Assembly (NCBI GenBank): GCA_903835275.1
Contig: CAILMK010000463.1
Location: forward strand, 1-14,191
Length of the DNA: 14,191 bases
Source: an uncultured bacterium
Lineage (GTDB): Bacteria; Bacteroidota; Bacteroidia; CAILMK01
Direction: 5' to 3'
Below are positions 5,689 through 12,817 of the stretch, one piece after another (position 1 is the first letter of the stretch; the number at the start of each line of letters is the position of its first letter). Under the pieces are notes generated by a model that saw only the letters and a program-made list of their open reading frames with translations, was not told where the DNA came from and made no database searches. The position numbers and the translations under genes are program-made.

Positions 5689-8346
5689 CTACTTCATTAT
5701 CAATTTCATTGTCCCGATTTCTTTCTGTTCAGAATCCATGACCCTTAACAGGTAAATACCTGATGCATGTCCGTTTTTATTCAATTGGAATTGGCGGGCA
5801 TTCAAATTGATTTGCGATTCAACCTTTCTTCCCATAGCATCATATAAAGCATAGGAATATGAGCCTGCATTTTGAGGCAAAACAATAGTGGTGTATTCGC
5901 TGAAAGGATTAGGACTGGCTAAAATGTTTATGTTTGCTCTGGAAAATTCTTCTACGCCGGTAAGTGTTGAGCTAAGAATGCTTGTGACAGTATTAGTGGC
6001 AACCGGTGCATTAAAGTCAAAGAAGATATCTGCAGTATTATCAATAGCAGTACCTAATGAAACATTGGAATAAGGGCGTGCTGAAAACCGGAAGTATCCC
6101 TGACTGGCTTCTTCACTCAGACTTTTTTCAGGGAGATTGATGTTTTCAAACCGGCACTCAAGTACCCCGTTAGTTATGGAATATGTACAAGGTGAACTTG
6201 AACTGATCATGTTGAATGTTTCCGGGTTTAGGCTCTTATCCAGCGTATCTTTTACAACGATTAAAAATGCAGTATCATTACCTGTATTCTGGAATTGTAT
6301 TGTGTAAATCAAATTACCATTTGCCTCCTTTACTGATTTTTCATTAGGATCATATGAACTCACAACTTCTGTAATGGCGGTATCATAATTATCACCGGGT
6401 AAAGTATCCCGGGTTAATGGGGCAATGTTTGCCGAAGAAATGACGTTTTGACCAAATTGTGCTGTGGTCGGGATGCCAAATTGTGTCGTAAAATACATCA
6501 CTTGTCCGGGTTTGATAGTATCAATGTTCCAGCTATACGTATTCCCTGATTTTTTACCGTATGTGGGAGTGGATTTATGATAAAAGAGCGTTGTATCCGG
6601 AGTAAAACTTACAGTGGCATTATATATTGGAAGGGTGCCTGCATTTTTAGCAGTTACATTATAATTAACGGATTTGCCGGGACGCAAACGGTTTTCATTG
6701 GTTACAGATACAGATAGGTCATAATAATCCGGTATGCTGAGTCCGAAATCTGCTGAATCCTTTGGTGAAGTTGAGTTTATTTTCGAGGAATGTGGCGATG
6801 CGGTTGTAGAAGCAGAAAACCTTGGATATACAGGAGCCAGCTTATAATTGCCACTATCAATATAAGCATCATAGTGCCCATCGGAATTTGTATAAACAAT
6901 ATAATTTCCCGGATTAATACTTACACCTGTGTAAGCCAAACCAAAATCACTGCCATCCATTTTTCCATTCTTGTCCTGATCCTTGAATACCGTACCAGTG
7001 ATATGAAATGCTGAGCTTTTGTATTTATAAATACTTACATTGGTATAGTCGGCCGAGAGAGCCAGGTAAATATTCCCTTTTGCAGAATCAGTTCCTACAC
7101 CTGCAATGACTGAAGTATTCAAGTCAGAAGAAAGCATTTGTATCCAGTTAATATTTCCATTTGCCGGCTGAATAGAAGTAAGGAAAGTACTACCACCGCT
7201 TCCTATGAGGGTGTTTTTGTCAAAGTTTGCAGTATCTAAAAATGTTCCCGCTACAATTACTTCGCCTGTTTTAGGTTGCACTGTTATAGCGCGACCCATA
7301 TCATCCTCCCTGCCGCCCCAAGTTTTCATCCATTTCAATGAAAAGGATGTATCAAAACCTGCAATAAAGACATCAGATTGATTGTGAGCAATATTATTTC
7401 CATTGAAATAAATTGAATCCCTGTAAAGATCACCCGTAATAAAAAGCTCACCTGAATTCCCGAGGGCAATGTCTGCTCCTGCACTTTTACCTGTACCTGT
7501 TGCGCTCCAGGCATGTATTATTTTTCCTGAAGGATTGAATTTGGCAATGAAAACCTGGAATCCAAGTGATTTCTGATTGAGTAGTTTGAAATTCCCAAAC
7601 GTTGCGAATTGGTGGACATTTCCCGTAATATAGCAATTGCCTTTGGCGTCCAATACCATATTGTTACACTGGGCATCACCGGCCTGGCTGCACCATAGGA
7701 CATTTCCCTTTGAGTCAAACTTCACGAGGAAGATATTGGAAATTCCCTGCATTGGGGCAAAAAGAGTGTCTTTTCCGAATATGATGGTATCCTTAAAACT
7801 TCCCGCATAATAAATATTTCCCGACGGATCTGTTTTTATGCAGGAAACAGTACTATTTACAGCATTGGAAAAAGTTTTTACCCAGAGCGTATTTCCCTTG
7901 TCATCAATCTTGGCAAGCATGAGACTCATGCCCTTTCCATTGACGGCTGTGGTGCCCACTTTTGCAGGCAAGGTTAATACCGAACCTGCAAATATGTTTC
8001 CTGATTTATCAGAAGTAACGCACGCGCTAAAATCATCAGAAGATCCACCAATGGTACGAACCCATTTTAATTTACCATCGGAGCCATATTTGGTTAGGAA
8101 TATGTCTTCATTTCCAAAGCCCTTTATAACAGTATTATCAAATCTTGCCGAATCAATAAATGATCCGGTCATGATAAGGTTCCCATTAGCATCCAGACAC
8201 TGCCTGTCGGCTATTATTTCCTGGTAAGTGGCTCCAAGCTGTCCATAAGCAACAATTTTCCACCATTCAAGATTGCCCTGTGCATACAGTCCTGTCAATG
8301 AAAAAAGAAAAGGTATCAGAAGCAGTAATGAGCGGGTAGTTTTCAT
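5689..8346 (-). CDS. Large secreted protein: beta-propeller repeats, DUF11-type domains, T9SS sorting domain
   Basis: With the start at 8346 the protein has 885 residues. Residues 1-22 form a signal peptide (KTTRSLLLLIPFLF, cut after YA). About 50-445 holds six or seven SBBP-like propeller blades with a recurring pattern (DxxGN, TGSF, F, DIFLxKY, G, W). At 456-467 there is a calcium-loop-like DQDKNGKMDGSD at the head of an SdrD-B/CnaB-like domain. About 540-650 is a DUF11-like domain. About 665-790 has the signature DPNEK, FQNTGNDTAF and FFDFNAP, typical of domains just before a T9SS tail. About 810-885 is a type A Por sorting domain (SPNPF, YDAMGR, GIYLLRV). It is probably exported by T9SS to the surface or medium; any ligand is unknown. 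ATGs also exist at 8355 and 8364. The -7 box at 8367-8374 argues against 8364. Confidence 0.88.
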   Translation of the reverse strand: MKTTRSLLLLIPFLFSLTGLYAQGNLEWWKIVAYGQLGATYQEIIADRQCLDANGNLIMTGSFIDSARFDNTVIKGFGNEDIFLTKYGSDGKLKWVRTIGGSSDDFSACVTSDKSGNIFAGSVLTLPAKVGTTAVNGKGMSLMLAKIDDKGNTLWVKTFSNAVNSTVSCIKTDPSGNIYYAGSFKDTIIFGKDTLFAPMQGISNIFLVKFDSKGNVLWCSQAGDAQCNNMVLDAKGNCYITGNVHQFATFGNFKLLNQKSLGFQVFIAKFNPSGKIIHAWSATGTGKSAGADIALGNSGELFITGDLYRDSIYFNGNNIAHNQSDVFIAGFDTSFSLKWMKTWGGREDDMGRAITVQPKTGEVIVAGTFLDTANFDKNTLIGSGGSTFLTSIQPANGNINWIQMLSSDLNTSVIAGVGTDSAKGNIYLALSADYTNVSIYKYKSSAFHITGTVFKDQDKNGKMDGSDFGLAYTGVSINPGNYIVYTNSDGHYDAYIDSGNYKLAPVYPRFSASTTASPHSSKINSTSPKDSADFGLSIPDYYDLSVSVTNENRLRPGKSVNYNVTAKNAGTLPIYNATVSFTPDTTLFYHKSTPTYGKKSGNTYSWNIDTIKPGQVMYFTTQFGIPTTAQFGQNVISSANIAPLTRDTLPGDNYDTAITEVVSSYDPNEKSVKEANGNLIYTIQFQNTGNDTAFLIVVKDTLDKSLNPETFNMISSSSPCTYSITNGVLECRFENINLPEKSLSEEASQGYFRFSARPYSNVSLGTAIDNTADIFFDFNAPVATNTVTSILSSTLTGVEEFSRANINILASPNPFSEYTTIVLPQNAGSYSYALYDAMGRKVESQINLNARQFQLNKNGHASGIYLLRVMDSEQKEIGTMKLIMK

Positions 8347-8366
8347 GGAAATCATTTTTAGCATAA

Positions 8367-8374
8367 CAAATATA
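8367..8374 (-). promoter_or_regulatory. Candidate -7 promoter box for the T9SS-sorted protein
   Basis: On the minus strand this is TATATTTG, a perfect TAnnTTTG match 20 bp before the ATG at 8346. Transcription would begin near 8361, past the ATG at 8364, which is why the later start was chosen. The aconitase terminator occupies the place of the -33 element. Confidence 0.5.
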
Positions 8375-8376
8375 CG

Positions 8377-8414
8377 AAAAAAAGCCCCCGTAGGTTTTAT
8401 CCTCCGGGGGCTTT
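8377..8414 (-). terminator. Rho-independent terminator of aconitase
   Basis: On the minus strand a 10-bp GC-rich stem (AAAGCCCCCG with CGGGGGCTTT, plus three further pairs inside a single mismatch and a six-base loop) is followed by seven T residues. It starts 23 bp after the aconitase stop. It ends two bases before the promoter box of the next gene. Confidence 0.9.
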
Positions 8415-8437
8415 CAATACTTGATGTTAAAAATATC

Positions 8438-10708
8438 TTATGACTGCAACAATCCCTGACGGATCAGGTTCAATGCGCTTCCTGCCTTGAACCACTCTAT
8501 CTGGATATCGTTGTAGGTATGGTTTACAGTAATAGTATCTGTAGTTCCATCCTTATGTGCCAATGCCAGAGTCAGCGGAATGCCTGCTGCGAATGACTGC
8601 AATCCAAGAATGGAAAGTCGGTTATTTTCCTGTATTTTATCGTAATCTGCCGGATTGGCAAAAGTCAATGCCAGCATACCTTGTTTTTTCAAATTTGTTT
8701 CATGGATACGTGCAAAGGATTTCACGATCACTGCGCGAACGCCGAGGTGGCGTGGTTCCATGGCTGCATGCTCACGGGAAGAACCTTCGCCGTAGTTTTC
8801 ATCGCCTATTACCACGGACCCATGTTTATGGGCCAGATAGTAACGCGCTACATCAGGAACTGTTCCGTATTCGCCGGTCATCTGGTTTTTTACAGAGTTT
8901 GTTTTTTCAGTGTAGGCATTCAATGCGCCGATGAGGCAGTTATTGGAAATATTATCCAGGTGACCGCGATATTTCAACCATGGACCTGCCATGGAAATAT
9001 GATCCGTGGTACACTTGCCTTTTGCCTTGATAAGAAGAAATAAATGTTGCAAATCAGTTCCTTCCCATGCCGGGAATGGAGCAAGCAATTGCAGACGGTC
9101 GGAATCAGCAGATACCTTGACGGTAACACTCATTCCGTTTTCTGCCGGTGCTTCATATCCTGCATCATCCACATCAAATCCCTTGACAGGAAGTTCAATG
9201 CCTTGTGGTTCATCAAAGCGAACTTCTTCACCCTTGTCATTTTTCAATGAATCAGTTAGAGGATTGAAACTGAGTTTACCTGCCAAAGCCATTGCAGTTA
9301 CAATTTCCGGTGAAGCTACGAATGCGTGTGTATTTGGATTTCCGTCATTACGTTTTGCAAAGTTCCTGTTGAAGGAAGTAATGATAGAGTTTTTCTTGGT
9401 AGGATCGTTGGTATGCCTTGCCCATTGTCCGATGCATGGACCGCAGGCATTTGCCAGTACTACGCCGCCGATTTGCTCGAATGTTTGAAGCAATCCGTCG
9501 CGCTCTGTAGTGAAGCGTACCATTTCAGAACCGGGAGTAACGGTGAATTCCGCTTTCGCCTTGATTCCTTTATTTATAGCCTGTGTTGCAATGGAAGCCG
9601 CACGGGTTAAATCTTCATAAGAGGAATTGGTGCAGGAACCGATCAGTCCTACTTCCAGTTCTTCAGGCCAGCCATGTTCTTTTGCAGCAGCGGCAAATTG
9701 TGAAATAGGCCATGCAGCATCAGGAGTGAAAGGTCCGTTGATATGTGGTTCCAGTTCAGAAAGATTGATCTCAATCAGTTGATCGAAATAATCCTTTGGA
9801 TTTGCATAAACTTCATCATCTGCACGGAGGTGTTTGCGTACACCATCTGCAAGATCGGCAACTTCTTTTCTGCTTGTCTGGCGGAGGTAAGCGCCCATTT
9901 TATCATCGTACCCGAATACGGAAGTGGTTGCGCCAATTTCCGCACCCATATTACATATCGTGCCTTTCCCTGTGCAGGAAATAGCATCTGCGCCTTCACC
10001 AAAATATTCCACAATGGCACCGGTACCACCCTTAACGGTAAGGATACCAGCCACTTTTAAAATTACATCTTTAGCAGAAGCCCAACCGCTGAGTTTTCCG
10101 GTCAGTTTTACGCCGATAACTTTCGGCATTTTCAGCTCCCATGCCATGCCGGTCATAACGTCAACAGCATCCGCACCACCTACACCGATGGCTACCATTC
10201 CGAGACCACCCGCGTTTGGCGTGTGTGAATCAGTTCCTATCATCATTCCACCCGGGAAAGCGTAATTTTCCAATACCACCTGGTGAATAATTCCGGCACC
10301 CGGTTTCCAGAAACCAAGTCCGTATTTATTACATACAGATGATAGGAAGCTATATACTTCTTCGTTTTCATGAACGGCTTGTTTCAAATCCGCAACCGCG
10401 CCAACTTTAGCCTGGATCAGGTGATCGCAATGGACAGTACTTGGAACAGCAGCAGTATCGCGACCGCAAAGCATGAATTGCAAAAGAGCCATTTGAGCCG
10501 TTGCATCCTGCATCGCCACGCGGTCGGGAGCAAAATCTACGTAATCTTTTCCGCGGGTACGGGCTTTTTCTGCCTGACCGTCAAAAAGATGTGAGTAAAG
10601 GATTTTTTCAGTGAGTGTAAGCGGTTTGCCTACTACTTTGCGTGCAGCCTCGATGCGGCTTGGAAGTTTTTCATAAACGCTGCGAATGAGATCTAGATCG
10701 AAAAGCAT
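8438..10708 (-). CDS. acn: Aconitate hydratase, mitochondrial type
   Basis: The 756-residue enzyme interconverts citrate and isocitrate through cis-aconitate in the TCA cycle, using a [4Fe-4S] cluster. The cluster ligands are Cys359 (GSCTNSS), Cys422 and Cys425 (ACGPC). They lie one residue from the bovine mitochondrial numbering (358, 421, 424), so the length and type agree closely. Substrate residues are also present: Gln67, Asp95-His96, His142, D160-S161-H162, Arg448 and Arg453 (SFNRNFAKR), Arg581, Ser643 and Arg645 (GEGSSREH). Domains 1-3 span about 1-500 and the swivelling domain 4 about 540-756. All parts look intact. It is transcribed alone, with its own terminator, and divergently from msrB. 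Bacteroidota annotations usually call this gene acnA, although it is not the E. coli AcnA subtype. The exposed cluster makes such enzymes sensitive to oxidants. Confidence 0.97.
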   Translation of the reverse strand: MLFDLDLIRSVYEKLPSRIEAARKVVGKPLTLTEKILYSHLFDGQAEKARTRGKDYVDFAPDRVAMQDATAQMALLQFMLCGRDTAAVPSTVHCDHLIQAKVGAVADLKQAVHENEEVYSFLSSVCNKYGLGFWKPGAGIIHQVVLENYAFPGGMMIGTDSHTPNAGGLGMVAIGVGGADAVDVMTGMAWELKMPKVIGVKLTGKLSGWASAKDVILKVAGILTVKGGTGAIVEYFGEGADAISCTGKGTICNMGAEIGATTSVFGYDDKMGAYLRQTSRKEVADLADGVRKHLRADDEVYANPKDYFDQLIEINLSELEPHINGPFTPDAAWPISQFAAAAKEHGWPEELEVGLIGSCTNSSYEDLTRAASIATQAINKGIKAKAEFTVTPGSEMVRFTTERDGLLQTFEQIGGVVLANACGPCIGQWARHTNDPTKKNSIITSFNRNFAKRNDGNPNTHAFVASPEIVTAMALAGKLSFNPLTDSLKNDKGEEVRFDEPQGIELPVKGFDVDDAGYEAPAENGMSVTVKVSADSDRLQLLAPFPAWEGTDLQHLFLLIKAKGKCTTDHISMAGPWLKYRGHLDNISNNCLIGALNAYTEKTNSVKNQMTGEYGTVPDVARYYLAHKHGSVVIGDENYGEGSSREHAAMEPRHLGVRAVIVKSFARIHETNLKKQGMLALTFANPADYDKIQENNRLSILGLQSFAAGIPLTLALAHKDGTTDTITVNHTYNDIQIEWFKAGSALNLIRQGLLQS

Positions 10709-10773
10709 ATTTATAAGTTTTAATTTTCTAACAGATAAGGACTAAGCGGCTCTTTTGCCACCCAATTTTGCCG

Positions 10774-10781
10774 CAAAGGTA
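10774..10781 (-). promoter_or_regulatory. Candidate -7 promoter box for aconitase
   Basis: The minus strand reads TACCTTTG, matching TAnnTTTG, 65 bp before the aconitase ATG. The implied leader is about 60 nt and contains two TTTTGCC repeats on the plus strand. No clear -33 element is seen. Confidence 0.4.
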
Positions 10782-10831
10782 CGGATTATTTAAAGGAAAT
10801 GTAATGGAGTATGAATTTTGACGGGGGCACC

Positions 10832-10891
10832 TCAAACTTTATGCTTCGTCTCAGCAATAATTTTTAAAATTTCTTCTTGGACTTCTTTAGT
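10832..10891 (-). other. Short open stretch that may be a gene remnant
   Basis: One minus-strand frame reads TKEVQEEILKIIAETKHKV then a stop. The helix-like, balanced composition resembles the end of a real protein, but it is bounded upstream by a TGA and has no start. It may be a decayed gene end or chance. The remaining bases of 10709-10974 hold only the two divergent promoters. Confidence 0.15.
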
Positions 10892-10952
10892 TCATCGTCA
10901 TTCTAATTAAGAAGCATTAAAATTCATCCAATCCATTTCCGGCAAACTCCCG

Positions 10953-10960
10953 TATATTTG
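10953..10960 (+). promoter_or_regulatory. Candidate -7 promoter box for msrB
   Basis: TATATTTG matches TAnnTTTG perfectly and ends 14 bp before the msrB ATG. The purine-rich AAAGTAAAGGA between box and ATG would form almost the whole leader. No good -33 element is apparent. Confidence 0.5.
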
Positions 10961-10974
10961 TGTAAAGTAAAGGA

Positions 10975-11487
10975 ATGAAGACGTGTTTAATTATAATGGC
11001 TTTATTGTTTGCTAAATGCCAAACGGAAAGCCAAACTAAAAAGATGGAAAAGATGCCCAACCCCTATTATTCAAGAACGGATACCACTAAGCTGAATGTT
11101 AGCGATGCCGAATGGAAAAAAGTGCTTCCTGAAGATGTTTACTACATCGCCCGCAATAAAGGCACTGAACGTCCCTTTACCGGAAAGTATAACGATTTTG
11201 AAGGCTTGGGGACTTATTATTGTGCTGCCTGTGGCAATGCTCTTTTTAAAAGCGATTCAAAATTTGCGAGTGGTTGCGGTTGGCCCAGCTTTTTCGAAAC
11301 GATCCGTAAGAACAGCGTGGAATACCATACTGATAAGTCCCACGGCATGATCAGGACAGAAGTGCTCTGCGGACGTTGTGGTGCCCACCTTGGACACGTA
11401 TTCGATGACGGACCTCCTCCAACGCACAAAAGGTTTTGTATGAATTCAATAGTGCTGGATTTTGAAGGGGATAAACAAGGACGTTGA
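10975..11487 (+). CDS. msrB: Peptide-methionine (R)-S-oxide reductase, exported
   Basis: This 170-residue MsrB reduces methionine-R-sulfoxide in oxidised proteins. Zinc ligands are Cys83 and Cys86 (CAAC) and Cys132 and Cys135 (CGRC). The catalytic Cys155 lies in RFCMNSIVLDF, and Cys101 in SGCGWPSF is the probable resolving cysteine. The HLGHVFDDGP motif (137-146) is standard. The catalytic domain covers about 43-165. Unlike cytoplasmic MsrB, it has a hydrophobic N-terminus (4-14, LIIMALLFA) followed by Cys15, so it is probably a lipoprotein or periplasmic enzyme. The Lys just before Cys15 is unusual for a lipobox, which leaves cleavage uncertain. It is a single gene, divergent from aconitase. 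It would need a periplasmic thiol donor, and none is visible nearby. No terminator hairpin is evident after it. Confidence 0.95.
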   Translation: MKTCLIIMALLFAKCQTESQTKKMEKMPNPYYSRTDTTKLNVSDAEWKKVLPEDVYYIARNKGTERPFTGKYNDFEGLGTYYCAACGNALFKSDSKFASGCGWPSFFETIRKNSVEYHTDKSHGMIRTEVLCGRCGAHLGHVFDDGPPPTHKRFCMNSIVLDFEGDKQGR

Positions 11488-11832
11488 TTTTTATCAGCCT
11501 TACTTTTTTCATTGATCAGTCACGACGCTCTCAGTTGCCTTTAATGTTGTTTTAATCATTGGCATTTTTCGAGTTTTGAAAGGCCTTGAATTAAATAGCG
11601 TGAAAAAAATCTTGAAGGGTTGGGGCGTGAAAACAAAACCTTGTCCGAGCCATAATAACATTAGGATTGTGGAAACCGAAGCAGCGAGTTTGGTTTTGTT
11701 TAGCGGCGGGTGGAAAGATTTTTAGCTATTTCATTCACAGCCTTGATCTTTTTGTTTCTTTTTGTATCAAGACAAAAAGAAAATTGTGTGCTAGTTTTCG
11801 CAAAGCATTTTCTCGAACAATATGACTGAAAT
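11488..11832. other. Noncoding stretch between msrB and the barrel-like gene
   Basis: No convincing gene lies here. The right two thirds hold inverted repeats and a repeat-like open frame, described separately. The plus frame 11516-11722 stays open for 69 codons without an ATG, ending GGWKDF then TAG. The first 30 bases after msrB are T-rich but form no clear hairpin. Confidence 0.6.
11570..11790. repeat. Candidate dispersed intergenic repeat element
   Basis: Two inverted-repeat pairs are exact: AAACAAAACC (11631-11640) with GGTTTTGTTT (11692-11701), and TTTCTTTTTGT (11755-11765) with ACAAAAAGAAA (11772-11782) around ATCAAG. CTTGAT at 11742-11747 also pairs with that ATCAAG, giving a competing fold. 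The block resembles sequences I recall scattered between genes in Bacteroidota genomes, but this is memory and not a search. The boundaries are approximate. The 11755-11782 hairpin might also end minus-strand transcription of the neighbouring gene. Confidence 0.45.
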
Positions 11833-12456
11833 TTACTTATTCAATTCCCTCTTAAGCTTTGGCTTAACGATCCTTTGATATAGCGGCTTAAAATAAATTT
11901 CTATTCCAAGATCCACCCAGGGCGCAGTAACTCCTTTTTCAGGAGCAAGCGTCATTCCAAGGGATCCGCCGATCCCAAGCCAGTAAAGCAATTTATAGCT
12001 GCCGCTGATATAGGGGCATAGCAATGGAAAATAACTTGTGCCGATTTTATAGTCGGTGCCCGATGGATCGGTATAACGGTTGTAAATCCTGCCAATGCCG
12101 GTTTTATTCCCAAGATTGAATTCCCATTTTTCAGTCTCGTAAAATGTATATTCTGTATAGACGGCTACATAACCCATTTTCAGTCTGCCGCGGACGTCCT
12201 TTCCGAAATAAGATACATTTTCATCCAGACTGGAACCCAATGAATAATAGCTCAATCCAACGGTGTATTTACCCTGCCATTGGACGCCGGCTTTTATACC
12301 CGAAAAGTTTACATTATGCCCCCGCACAGCCGTGTTGAATCCATCCAATCCGAAATCCGGTTCAAGATTTTTAAATACCAGGATCGAATCAAATGTATTT
12401 GCATTACAATTGAGACAGAGCAAGGTAAAAAAGAGGAGTGGTAGCCCTTTTTTCAT
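11833..12456 (-). CDS. Unidentified exported protein, probable outer-membrane beta-barrel
   Basis: I do not recognise a family for this 207-residue protein. It has a signal peptide (residues 1-19, KKGLPLLFFTLLCL, with a likely cut after NCNA; LNC at 15-17 could instead be a lipobox). The rest is made of alternating polar and hydrophobic strands rich in Tyr, Gly and aromatics: for example YTVGLSYYSLG, GYVAVYTEYTFY, WEFNLGNKTGIG and LGIGGSLGMTL. This is as expected for an eight- to ten-stranded outer-membrane barrel. The C-terminus is basic (VKPKLKRELNK), not the classical terminal aromatic residue. It is a single gene, with no other gene within 340 bp on either side. The only in-frame ATG near the signal peptide is the one chosen. 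Function is unknown. Confidence 0.65.
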   Translation of the reverse strand: MKKGLPLLFFTLLCLNCNANTFDSILVFKNLEPDFGLDGFNTAVRGHNVNFSGIKAGVQWQGKYTVGLSYYSLGSSLDENVSYFGKDVRGRLKMGYVAVYTEYTFYETEKWEFNLGNKTGIGRIYNRYTDPSGTDYKIGTSYFPLLCPYISGSYKLLYWLGIGGSLGMTLAPEKGVTAPWVDLGIEIYFKPLYQRIVKPKLKRELNK

Positions 12457-12461
12457 TGCTG

Positions 12462-12469
12462 CAAAAGTA
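12462..12469 (-). promoter_or_regulatory. Possible -7 box very close to the barrel-like gene
   Basis: The minus strand reads TACTTTTG, matching TAnnTTTG, but only five bases separate it from the ATG. If real, the mRNA would be leaderless or nearly so. A chance match is at least as likely. Confidence 0.2.
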
Positions 12470-12505
12470 AGTGCAAATATTTAGAAAAAAAACTTCGGCA
12501 GATAG

Positions 12506-12556
12506 ACATTAAACTACAGGTTTCAATTATTGCAGATGAGATGCTTAGTTTAATGT
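12506..12556. repeat. 11-bp inverted repeat with a 29-base loop
   Basis: ACATTAAACTA (12506-12516) is the exact reverse complement of TAGTTTAATGT (12546-12556). Read on the minus strand, a run of eight T residues follows 14 bases after the stem, before the barrel-like gene. It could be a leader structure, an AT-rich terminator or the edge of a small repeat. Confidence 0.4.
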
Positions 12557-12603
12557 ATAAACGAAAAACATAATGATTTCGTATGTTTGAAAGGAGATAA
12601 TTG

Positions 12604-12648
12604 AAAAAACCCTTCTGCGGCACCCTGCAATTTATGAGAGTGCCGCAG
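12604..12648 (-). terminator. Rho-independent terminator of the RND efflux operon
   Basis: CTGCGGCAC (12615-12623) pairs perfectly with GTGCCGCAG (12640-12648), with two more pairs past a mismatch. On the minus strand the stem is followed by AAGGG and six T residues. It is 170 bp after the adaptor stop with no gene between, so it should end that transcript. Confidence 0.75.
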
Positions 12649-12817
12649 ATTTCGTAAAGAGCTTACTTATTGTGTGAGCAAGGCAGATTACGGGTTTTTG
12701 AAAACATATAAAGGTAGAAAGACGTTAAGGCAACATGATTAGCCGAAACGTTTTCTCGCGATCTACGACTTCAAAATTAACAATCAATCACTTGAAAACA
12801 TCGAAATCATAGGTTTA

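Larger units (their letters stand above)
12457..12817. other. Noncoding stretch upstream of the barrel-like gene
   Basis: No gene is visible. It contains the terminator at 12604-12648, a long-loop inverted repeat at 12506-12556, and a smaller nested pair (AAACATA with TATGTTT near 12567-12588). The 12649-12817 part is the untranslated tail of the efflux operon, about 170 nt, in which I see no further structure. Confidence 0.6.

Noticed and set aside
8347-8364. Earlier ATG starts at 8364 and 8355 for the T9SS-sorted protein
   Set aside because: The ATG at 8364 lies only two bases after the -7 box and would precede the transcript. The start at 8346 gives a standard signal peptide. The one at 8355 remains possible.
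8557-10594. Many plus-strand frames of 60-160 residues opposite aconitase
   Set aside because: They are shadows of a strongly conserved, complete enzyme on the minus strand and match no known protein pattern.
11600-11725. GTG-initiated 41-codon plus-strand frame ending GGWKDF
   Set aside because: Kept as part of a candidate repeat, not as a gene: no ATG, no promoter or ribosome site, and the open frame extends past the GTG without a protein-like start.
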